Origin: Streptomyces sp. NBC_01244
GTDB taxonomy: Bacteria; Actinomycetota; Actinomycetes; Streptomycetales; Streptomycetaceae
Length of the DNA stretch: 64,000 nucleotides
Assembly (NCBI RefSeq): GCF_035987325.1
Contig: NZ_CP108488.1
Coordinates: 1,364,001-1,428,000, forward strand
Direction: 5' to 3'
The notes beneath the pieces are model-generated. The model made no database searches, was not told the origin of the DNA, and saw only the letters and a program-made list of their open reading frames with translations. Numbering within the stretch: the stretch's first letter is position 1; every line of letters starts with the position of its first letter. Positions 57,852 to 64,000 of this stretch are shown here, one piece after another. A program made the position numbers and the translations under genes.

Positions 57852-59405
57852 TCACATCGCGCGCTCGTGGCCCTCCCAGTACGGCTCGCGCAGCCGGCGC
57901 TTGTACAGCTTGCCGTTGGGGTCGCGCGGCATCGTCTCGATGAAGTCCACGGTCTTGGGCCGCTTGTACCCGGCCAGTTGCCGCTCGCAGTGGTTCAGGA
58001 TCTCCGCGGCGAGGGCGTCGCTCGCCGCGAAGCCCTCGGCCGGTTCGATGACCGCCTTGACCTCCTCGCCCCAGGAGGGGTGCGGGATCCCGAAGGCGGC
58101 GGCGTCCGCGACCGCCGGATGGGTGAGCAGCGCCGATTCGATCTCGGCCGGGTAGATGTTCACCCCGCCCGAGATGATCATGTCGATCTTCCGGTCGCGG
58201 AGGAAGAGGTAGCCCTCCTCGTCCATCAGGCCGAGGTCTCCGACGGTGAAGAAGTCGCCGATGCGGTTCTTCTTCGTCTTGCCCTCGTCCTTGTGGTAGC
58301 TGAAGCCGCCGGTGTTCATCTTGATGTAGACGGTGCCGAGCTCGCCGGCGGGCAGCCGCTCGCCGTCGTCGTCGAAGATGGCGAGCTCGCTGATCGGCCA
58401 GGCCTTGCCGACGGTTCCCGGCTTCTTCAGCCAGTCCTCGGCCGTCGCGAAGGCGCCGCCGCCCTCGCTCGCCGCGTAGTACTCCTCCACGCACCCGCCC
58501 CACCAGTCGATCATCGCCCGCTTGACGTGGTCGGGGCAGGGTGCGGCGCCGTGGATGGCGTGCCGCATGGAGGAGACGTCGTACGCGTCCTTGGTCTCCT
58601 GCGGGAGCGCGAGGAGCCGGTGGAACTGGGTCGGCACCATGTGGGTGTGCGTGCAGGCGTGCTCGTCGATGAGGCGCAGCATCTCCTCGGCGGTCCACTT
58701 GTCCATCAGGACCAGCGGGTGCCCGATGTGCAGGGCCGCTGCGGCGAATTGCAGGACGGCCGTGTGGTAGAGCGGCGAGCACACGAGGTGGACGTTGTCG
58801 TCGAAGGCGCGGATGCCGAAGATCCCGAGGAAGCCGCCGAGGTACGTCTCCTCCGGGAGCTTGCCGGGCAGCGGACGGCGGATGCCGCGCGGCCGGCCGG
58901 TGGTGCCGGAGGTGTAGTTCATGACCCAGCCGAGCGTGCGGTCGCCCGGGGCGGTGTCCGGCTGCCCGTCGAGCAGTTCGCCGTACGAGCGGAAGCCCGC
59001 GACCGCTCCGACCGCGTACCGGTGGCTCGCGGGCAGGCCCGCCTCGTCCGCCGCGGCGGTGGCCGCGTCGGCGAACCGTTCGTGGGCGATCAGGACCTTG
59101 GCTCCGGAGTCGGAGACGATCCAGGCGATCTCGGGGCCGACGAGGTGGTGGTTGACCGGGACGAGGTAGAACCCGGCCTGGGAGGCGGCCAGATAGGCGG
59201 TGAGGAACTCGACGCTGTTGGGGAGGACGACGGCGAAGACGTCGCCCCGCTCCAGCCCGGCGGCGCGCAGGCCGTGTACGAGGCGGTTGACGTCGGCGTG
59301 CAGCCGGGCGGCGGACCAGGTCTCGCCCTCCGGGGTGACGAGGACGGTGCGCTCGGGGTCGGCGGCCGCCTGGGCCCAGAAGCCGTTGGGGGGCGTGTCG
59401 GTCAT
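57852..59405 (-). CDS. acyl-CoA synthetase (ANL superfamily)
   Basis: The 517-residue enzyme has NYTSGTTGRPRGIRR, the A5 region EYYAASEGGGAFATAE, GDLGLMDEEGYLFLRDR, SGGVNIYPAEIES, and the C-terminal Lys in DPNGKLYKRRL. The SEGGG motif with Gly/Ala and the AFDDNVHLVCSPLYHTAVLQF segment recall FadD-type ligases used in actinobacterial lipid or steroid side-chain breakdown. The start ATG is 20 bp after the stop of the flavoprotein gene, so the two form an operon controlled by operator copy C. Confidence 0.93.
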   Translation of the reverse strand: MTDTPPNGFWAQAAADPERTVLVTPEGETWSAARLHADVNRLVHGLRAAGLERGDVFAVVLPNSVEFLTAYLAASQAGFYLVPVNHHLVGPEIAWIVSDSGAKVLIAHERFADAATAAADEAGLPASHRYAVGAVAGFRSYGELLDGQPDTAPGDRTLGWVMNYTSGTTGRPRGIRRPLPGKLPEETYLGGFLGIFGIRAFDDNVHLVCSPLYHTAVLQFAAAALHIGHPLVLMDKWTAEEMLRLIDEHACTHTHMVPTQFHRLLALPQETKDAYDVSSMRHAIHGAAPCPDHVKRAMIDWWGGCVEEYYAASEGGGAFATAEDWLKKPGTVGKAWPISELAIFDDDGERLPAGELGTVYIKMNTGGFSYHKDEGKTKKNRIGDFFTVGDLGLMDEEGYLFLRDRKIDMIISGGVNIYPAEIESALLTHPAVADAAAFGIPHPSWGEEVKAVIEPAEGFAASDALAAEILNHCERQLAGYKRPKTVDFIETMPRDPNGKLYKRRLREPYWEGHERAM

Positions 59406-59425
59406 CTTGTCCACTCCTCGGATCT

Positions 59426-60532
59426 TCAGGCCCGGCCGGCGATGCGGGTGATGCGGTCGATGGCGCGCTCGAAGCCGCTGGTGAGGTCGTCGAAGACGGC
59501 CTGGACGCTGCGTTCGCTGTTCATCCGGCCGACGATCTGCCCGACGGGGGTACCGAGCAGCGGCTGGATCTCGTACTTCTGGATGCGGGACACGGCCTCC
59601 GCGACGAGGAGTCCTTGCAGGGGCATCGGCAGTGCGCCGGGGCCCTCCGGGTCGTCCCAGGCGTCGGTCCACTCGGTGCGCAGCTGCCGGGCGGGCTTGC
59701 CGGTGAGCGCGCGGGAGCGGACGGTGTCCCCGGAGCCCGCGGCGAGCAGTTTCTCGGTGAGGGCGCGGGAGTGCATGTCCGCTTCGGTGGTGGTCAGCCA
59801 GAGGGAGCCGAGCCAGGCGCCCTGGGCGCCGAGGGCCAGTCCGGCGGCGATCTGCTCGCCGCTGCCGATGCCGCCGGCGGCGAGGACCGGGAGCGGGGCG
59901 ACGGCCTCGACGACCTCGGGGACCAGGACCATGGTGGCGATGTCGCCGGTGTGTCCGCCGGCCTCGTAGCCCTGGGCGACGACGATGTCGATGCCGGCCT
60001 CGGCGTGCCGGCGGGCGTGCTTGGCGCTGCCCGCGAGGGCGGCGACGAGGACTCCGTGGTCGTGGGCGCGCGCGATGACGTCGGCGGGCGGGGAACCGAG
60101 CGCGTTCGCCAGGAGTTTGATGGGGTAGTCGAAGGCGACGTCGAGCTGGTTGCGGGCGACCTGCTCCATCCAGCCGGTGATGCGCCAGCCGGAAGCCTCA
60201 CCCTCGGCAAGCTCGGGCACGTGGTGTTTGGCGAGGGTGTCGCGGACGTACTCCCGGTGCGCGGCCGGGATCATCGCCTCGATGTCGGCCTCGCTGACGC
60301 CGTCGACGGCCTTCTTCGCGGGCATGACCACGTCGAGCCCGTAGGGCTTGCCGTCGGTGTGCTCCTGCATCCAGTCGAGGTCGCGCTTCAGGTCGTCGGG
60401 GGCGGTGTAGCGGACCGCCCCGAGGACTCCGAACCCGCCCGCCCGGGTGATGGCAGCGGCCACCGCCGGGAAGGGCGTGAAGCCGAAGATGGCGTGTTCC
60501 ATTCCCAGTTTCCTGCTCAGCTCCGTCTCCAT
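59426..60532 (-). CDS. NAD(P)H-dependent flavin oxidoreductase / nitropropane dioxygenase family
   Basis: The 368-residue protein has the NPD TIM-barrel: HAIFGFTPFPAVAAAITRAG, QGYEAGGHTG (the catalytic-His region), and LAAGGIGSGEQIAAGLALGAQGAWLGS (flavin phosphate loop). Family members oxidise nitronates or act as FMN reductases/isomerases. Some occur in actinobacterial lipid catabolism loci and are of unknown reaction. It heads a two-gene operon with an acyl-CoA synthetase. Operator copy C lies 44 bp upstream of its start. Confidence 0.93.
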   Translation of the reverse strand: METELSRKLGMEHAIFGFTPFPAVAAAITRAGGFGVLGAVRYTAPDDLKRDLDWMQEHTDGKPYGLDVVMPAKKAVDGVSEADIEAMIPAAHREYVRDTLAKHHVPELAEGEASGWRITGWMEQVARNQLDVAFDYPIKLLANALGSPPADVIARAHDHGVLVAALAGSAKHARRHAEAGIDIVVAQGYEAGGHTGDIATMVLVPEVVEAVAPLPVLAAGGIGSGEQIAAGLALGAQGAWLGSLWLTTTEADMHSRALTEKLLAAGSGDTVRSRALTGKPARQLRTEWTDAWDDPEGPGALPMPLQGLLVAEAVSRIQKYEIQPLLGTPVGQIVGRMNSERSVQAVFDDLTSGFERAIDRITRIAGRA

Positions 60533-60575
60533 GGGCGGCAGGATGCCGCAGCCCGGCCGCCGAGGGAAGAGGTTT

Positions 60576-60592
60576 TCTGATGCAGCGTCAGA
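60576..60592. promoter_or_regulatory. shared operator copy C: TCTGAT-N5-GTCAGA
   Basis: TCTGAT (60576-60581) and GTCAGA (60587-60592) flank GCAGC; arms pair at five of six positions. Outside the repeat, TTT on the left and TTCTT on the right match copy A at 46531-46556. It lies 44 bp from the flavoprotein gene and 86 bp from the divergent serine hydrolase. Confidence 0.65.
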
Positions 60593-60677
60593 TTCTTTGC
60601 CGGCCGGTCACCGCGGGGCCCGCGTCGTGAGCGGGCAGATACTCGGGAGGGCACGGCGGCGGACGGGAGGACCGGTC

Positions 60678-62639
60678 ATGAAGGCACCAGGGGCAGCCGG
60701 GAACGACGGTGACACGAAGGGCTCCGGCACGACCGGCCCGACGGCGCCCGACGGAGGCGGCAGCGCGCCCGGGACGGACGGCGGCGGGCCAGAGGTCGAC
60801 GGCGGCGGGGCCGGGACGGACGGCGGCGGGCCCGGGGCGGACGGCGGCGGCGGAAGCGTGCGCGGGCTCAGTCGGCGGCGGCTCGGGGCGCGGCTGTTGG
60901 CGCTGGGTGGTGTGCTCGTGCTCCAGGCCGCACTGCCCGGGTCCGCGGGGGCCTCCGGGGGGCCCGCCGAGCGGCGCGCGCTCCAGGGACTGCGGCTGCG
61001 GTACGGGTCCGCCCGCCAGGCGGGGCTGCTGGAGAGGCATCTCGAAGGGGTGGCGAACGAGGCGCGGCGTTTCCTCGGCCCCTCCCCCGAACACCCTTAC
61101 TACGCCGGGGCCGTGGTCCTCGCCGGGCGGGGCCGCACCGTGGCGCTGCACCGGGCCATCGGCGACGCCGTCCGGTACGCCGACTACGACGGCCGCACCG
61201 ACCGGGTCCGGGAGTTCCCGGCGGCCCAACGGATCGCGATGGCCGAGGACACGGTCTTCGACCTGGCCTCCCTCTCGAAGCTGTTCACTTCGCTGCTGGC
61301 CGTGCAGCAGATGGAGCGCGGGCGCCTCGAGCTGGAGGCGCCGGTGAACCGGTACCTCCCGGAGTTCACGGGCGGGGGCAAGGAGTCGATCACCGTGCGT
61401 CAGCTCCTCACGCACACGTCGGGGCTGCGGTCCTGGGCCCCGTTCTACCAGGAGCCCACTCGGGCGGGTCAGTTGCGGCTGCTGTGGTCGGTGAGGCCGC
61501 AGGAGACCCCGGGGACGGTCTACCGCTACTCCGACCTCAACCTCATCGCCCTCCAACTGCTCTTGGAACGGATCACCGGTCACACTCTGGATCTCCTGCT
61601 CCAGGACGAGATCACCGCTCCGCTCGGGATGCACCGCACTCGTTACAACCCACCGCTCTCCTGGCGCCGGGTCACGGCCGCCACCGAGGTGCAGCGCCCC
61701 CCGTGGTCCGGGCTGGACCGCGGGCTCGTCTGGGGCGAGGTCCACGACGAGAACGCGCACGCGCTGGGCGGCGTCGCCGGGCACGCCGGCGTCTTCGGCA
61801 CCGCCTGGGACCTGGCGATCCTCGCCCGCACCCTCCTCGACGGCGGGGTCTACGCCGGCAAGCGCATCCTGCGCCCCGCCTCCGTCGAGCTCCTCTTCAC
61901 CGACTACAACACCGCCTTCCCCGGAGACGACCACGGCCTGGGCTTCGAGCTCTACCAGCACTGGTACATGGGCGCCATGGCCACCCCGCACTCCGCCGGC
62001 CACACCGGTTTCACCGGCACCTCGCTGGTCCTGGACCCCTCCACGGACTCCTTCCTGATCCTCCTGGGCAACTCCGTGCACCCCGTGCGCACCTGGCGCG
62101 CGGGCAGCGCTCCCCGGGTCGCCGTCGGCAACCGCTTCGCCCGCGCGATCCCCGTCCGCACGAGGCACGGCGGCCCGGCCTGGTACTCCGGCATGGAGAC
62201 CGGCGGTTCGGGCACCCTGACCCTCCCGGCCCTCACCCCGGTCACCGGATCCGCCCGGCTGCGCTGTGCGCTGTGGTGGGACACCGTGCCCGGCGCGGGA
62301 ACGCTCCACGTGGAGGCCTCCGCCGACGGGCAGACCTGGGAGCCGCTCCCCTTCACCACCGTCCGCGCCACCGGCGGAGCCGCCGAACACTGGCCGCAGG
62401 GTTCCGTCTCCGGCTGGTCGGGCCGCATCTGGCACCGGCTCGAAGCCCCGCTCACCGCCTGGGCCGGCCGCGAGGTCCGCCTCCGCTTCCGCCACACCGC
62501 CCAGGGGCGCTACGTGGGCCGCGGAGCCTACGTGGACATCCTGCGCGTCTCGGAACCCGCCCACCTCCTCTTCGCCGAAGACCGCCCCGCGGACGCCTCC
62601 CGCATCGAGGCGACGGGCTGGTCCCGCTCGGCGGACTGA
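60678..62639 (+). CDS. Tat-exported serine hydrolase (class C beta-lactamase fold) with Gly/Asp-rich N-terminal repeat
   Basis: The 653-residue protein opens with about 60 residues of DGGG-type repeats, then a Tat-like signal (LSRRRLGARLLALGGVLV). The beta-lactamase/D-Ala-D-Ala-carboxypeptidase-like domain (about 110-460) has S-x-x-K in FDLASLSKLFTS, Tyr-Ser-Asp in VYRYSDLNL and HTG in HSAGHTGFTGT. A C-terminal beta-sandwich (about 510-640) follows. The long extension in front of a Tat signal is odd and the true start may be later, but ATG 60678 has GGGAGG at ideal spacing. The substrate (peptidoglycan, ester or drug) is unknown. It shares a divergent promoter with the flavoprotein operon. 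Confidence 0.88.
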   Translation: MKAPGAAGNDGDTKGSGTTGPTAPDGGGSAPGTDGGGPEVDGGGAGTDGGGPGADGGGGSVRGLSRRRLGARLLALGGVLVLQAALPGSAGASGGPAERRALQGLRLRYGSARQAGLLERHLEGVANEARRFLGPSPEHPYYAGAVVLAGRGRTVALHRAIGDAVRYADYDGRTDRVREFPAAQRIAMAEDTVFDLASLSKLFTSLLAVQQMERGRLELEAPVNRYLPEFTGGGKESITVRQLLTHTSGLRSWAPFYQEPTRAGQLRLLWSVRPQETPGTVYRYSDLNLIALQLLLERITGHTLDLLLQDEITAPLGMHRTRYNPPLSWRRVTAATEVQRPPWSGLDRGLVWGEVHDENAHALGGVAGHAGVFGTAWDLAILARTLLDGGVYAGKRILRPASVELLFTDYNTAFPGDDHGLGFELYQHWYMGAMATPHSAGHTGFTGTSLVLDPSTDSFLILLGNSVHPVRTWRAGSAPRVAVGNRFARAIPVRTRHGGPAWYSGMETGGSGTLTLPALTPVTGSARLRCALWWDTVPGAGTLHVEASADGQTWEPLPFTTVRATGGAAEHWPQGSVSGWSGRIWHRLEAPLTAWAGREVRLRFRHTAQGRYVGRGAYVDILRVSEPAHLLFAEDRPADASRIEATGWSRSAD

Positions 62640-62676
62640 AAGCCGCAGGGGCGGCCGCAGGGACTCGGGTCGGTGG

Positions 62677-63288
62677 CTAGGCGAGGGCCGCGTCGATCAT
62701 CCTGCGGGTCACGGACGTCAGTTCGGCCAGCTGCGGGGCGGGGCGGGAGCGGGCGAGCGCGCCCGCGAGGCGGTCGTAGAGGAGTCCGTCGGCCCACGCG
62801 ACCAGGAGTTCGGCGGACTCGACCGGCCGGGCGGCGCCGAGTGCCGCGAGGATCCCGGCGGCCCGGTCCCGCGAGCCCTGGCCGGCCCGGTGCAGTTCCG
62901 TCGCCAGCTCCGGGTTCCGCGCGGCCTCCAGGCTCAGCTCGAAGCGCGCCAGTTGACGGGTCCGCCCCGAGGTCAGCCATCGGTACAGCAGCGCGGCGAG
63001 CGCCGCGGCAACGGCGTCCCGGCCCATCGGGGAGGAGGAGGCGGACGAGGCGGAGGGCGCGGCGCCCTCGTCGAAGTCACCGAGGTCCAGCTCGGCCAGC
63101 CGCGCGTAGCAGGCGCCGATCAGCGCCTCCCTCGTACGGAAGTAGTACGAGGTGCTGCCCGCCGGAAGCCCGGCCGCGCCGTCGACCGCCCGGTGGGTCA
63201 GGCCCCGCAGCCCTGCGGTGGCCACGAGGTCGATCGCGCTGTCCGCGATCAGTGTTCTGCGGTCGCTTCCGCGCTCTGGGGAGTGCAT
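62677..63288 (-). CDS. TetR-family transcriptional regulator
   Basis: The 203-residue protein has a TetR HTH (residues about 10-55: LIADSAIDLVATAGLRGLTH, AAGLPAGSTSYYFRTREAL) and a helical C-terminus with a Ser/Ala-rich loop (APSASSASSSPMG). Two palindromic sites in the 79-bp gap to the divergent monooxygenase gene (63293-63314 and 63321-63344) share the half-site CTCTACA, so this repressor most likely controls that gene and itself. The inducer is unknown. Confidence 0.95.
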   Translation of the reverse strand: MHSPERGSDRRTLIADSAIDLVATAGLRGLTHRAVDGAAGLPAGSTSYYFRTREALIGACYARLAELDLGDFDEGAAPSASSASSSPMGRDAVAAALAALLYRWLTSGRTRQLARFELSLEAARNPELATELHRAGQGSRDRAAGILAALGAARPVESAELLVAWADGLLYDRLAGALARSRPAPQLAELTSVTRRMIDAALA

Positions 63289-63292
63289 ACGG

Positions 63293-63314
63293 CCACTCTA
63301 CAAGTGTAGAGTGG
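63293..63314. promoter_or_regulatory. TetR operator 1
   Basis: CCACTCTACA and TGTAGAGTGG are exact reverse complements around AG. The site is 4 bp upstream of the TetR start codon. Confidence 0.85.
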
Positions 63315-63320
63315 CGACCA

Positions 63321-63344
63321 CGTCCTCTACAGATGTAGAGGACG
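63321..63344. promoter_or_regulatory. TetR operator 2
   Basis: CGTCCTCTACA and TGTAGAGGACG are exact reverse complements around GA. It shares the CTCTACA-N2-TGTAGAG core with operator 1, and the two centres are 29 bp apart. It lies 23 bp upstream of the monooxygenase start codon. Confidence 0.85.
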
Positions 63345-63367
63345 CAGGGAACGGGGAGGGAACTGCC

Positions 63368-64000
63368 ATGACTCGACATCGAGCGGTGGTGGCGGGCGCC
63401 GGGATCGGCGGACTCGCCGCAGCGGTCGCCCTGCACCGCCGCGGTTGGGACATCACCGTCTGCGAGCGCGCCACGGGGCCGTCCGCCGTCGGCGCGGGAA
63501 TCGTGCTCGCCCCCAACGCCCTGCGCGCCTTCGACGCCATCGGTTTCGACGCCGCCCGCGCGGCCGGGCACGCCACCCCCGCCGCGATGGACCTGCGCCG
63601 CCCCGGCGGCCGCCTGCTGAGCCGCGCCGACGGCGCCGCGCTGGCCGCCAGGTACGGCCGGCCCCCGCTCGCCGTGCACCGCACGGACCTCGCCGCCGCC
63701 CTGGCCGACGCGCTCCCCGAGGGCGCCCTGCGGTACGGCACGGCCGTGACCGCCGTCGACGGCGTCGGCGCCGACGGACCGCCCGTCGTCCACACCTCGG
63801 CCGGCACCCTCACCGCCGACGTGGTCATCGCCGCCGACGGCATCCACAGCCCGGTCCGCCGCCAGCACTTCCCGGCCCACCCCGGCCTGCGCTACAGCGG
63901 GGAGACCGCCTGGCGGACCGTCCTTCCCGCCGACGGCCCGCCCGTGCGCGCCGCCGCCGAAACCTGGGGTCGAGGGGAGCGTTTCGGCGTCGTCCCGCTC
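63368..64000 (+). CDS. FAD-dependent monooxygenase, 3' end outside window
   Basis: The visible 211 residues begin with a Rossmann motif AVVAGAGIGGLAAAVALHRRGW, contain the GIVLAPNALRAFDAIGF segment and the second FAD motif VIAADGIHSPVRR (D-G-x-x-S-x-V-R). This is the group-A aromatic hydroxylase family (PHBH/TetX-like), which hydroxylates aromatic or polyketide compounds using NAD(P)H and oxygen. ATG 63368 follows GGGGAGGGAA. Two TetR operators upstream suggest induction by a small molecule. Confidence 0.93.
   Translation, partial: MTRHRAVVAGAGIGGLAAAVALHRRGWDITVCERATGPSAVGAGIVLAPNALRAFDAIGFDAARAAGHATPAAMDLRRPGGRLLSRADGAALAARYGRPPLAVHRTDLAAALADALPEGALRYGTAVTAVDGVGADGPPVVHTSAGTLTADVVIAADGIHSPVRRQHFPAHPGLRYSGETAWRTVLPADGPPVRAAAETWGRGERFGVVPL

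Noticed and set aside
42119..60532. Polyketide or nonribosomal peptide gene cluster
   Set aside because: CoA ligases and thiolase homologues are present, but there are no KS/AT/ACP or condensation/PCP domains.
1..64000. tRNA, rRNA, insertion sequences, integrases, attachment sites
   Set aside because: I looked for CCA-ending cloverleafs, transposase motifs and long terminal inverted repeats and found none I could support.

Overview
The window is very G+C-rich. Coding frames show strong third-position G/C bias, GTG and TTG starts occur, there are several Tat-type signal peptides, and many gene families are typical of Streptomyces or a close relative: SSI protease inhibitor, roadblock/LC7 proteins, NsdA-like regulator, DUF397, PP2C/SpoIIE phosphatase, SCO-type short hypotheticals. 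I see no rRNA, tRNA, CRISPR array, transposase or integrase. It reads as chromosomal core/accessory DNA. I support 54 protein genes; the first (HEAT-repeat, minus strand) and last (FAD monooxygenase, plus strand) run off the window.

Layout. 1-5.6 kb: HEAT-repeat protein coupled to a WYL regulator, divergent DUF3224 protein, then a P1B-4 metal ATPase with a divergent CzrA-like ArsR sensor. 5.6-13.5 kb: a large secreted propeller/FN3/LamG protein, cNMP-binding protein, SSI, acetyltransferase, ATP-grasp, sirtuin, VOC protein. 13.6-17.2 kb: a 1,191-residue fused glycosyltransferase/CDP-glycerol glycerophosphotransferase for wall teichoic-acid-like polymers. 17.3-20 kb: an unusual minus-strand run of three roadblock/LC7-like proteins, a PATAN/DUF4388-like protein and an IclR-type HTH-only protein. 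20-26.6 kb: LysR, two DUF proteins, TetR, PucR and a KimA-type potassium importer. 26.6-29.4 kb: an exported molybdenum hydroxylase pair. 30-41.7 kb: PAS-PP2C phosphatase, NsdA-like regulator, phosphotransferase-like protein, a tiny secreted peptide, a Tat-exported KstD-like flavoprotein, and a 905-residue ATPase regulator without a HTH.

42-60.6 kb is the most coherent region: an acyl-CoA catabolic island. It has an overlapping three-gene operon (tandem OB-fold/DUF35 protein plus two lipid-transfer-type thiolase homologues that lack the usual nucleophilic Cys), an enoyl-CoA hydratase, four adenylate-forming CoA ligases including a PaaK homologue, a nitropropane-dioxygenase-like flavoprotein and a secreted Ntn-type acylase. 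Three of its divergent promoters carry the same inverted repeat, (C/T)TGA(C/T)-N5-GTCAG, which suggests one shared repressor acting on the island. Known lipid-transfer thiolase/DUF35 pairs cleave steroid or branched side chains by retro-aldol reaction, so a side-chain or unusual acyl substrate is a reasonable inference, not a proof.

Regulatory DNA is unusually readable here. Clean inverted repeats lie between WYL and DUF3224, over the LysR start codon, between TetR and PucR, and as two adjacent operators between the last TetR and the monooxygenase. Several convergent gene pairs are separated by strong bidirectional hairpins. Non-coding stretches carry a 36-bp hairpin array (37.4 kb), a 12-bp tandem array (41.1 kb) and a dispersed intergenic palindrome family (37.6 and 45.4-45.6 kb).
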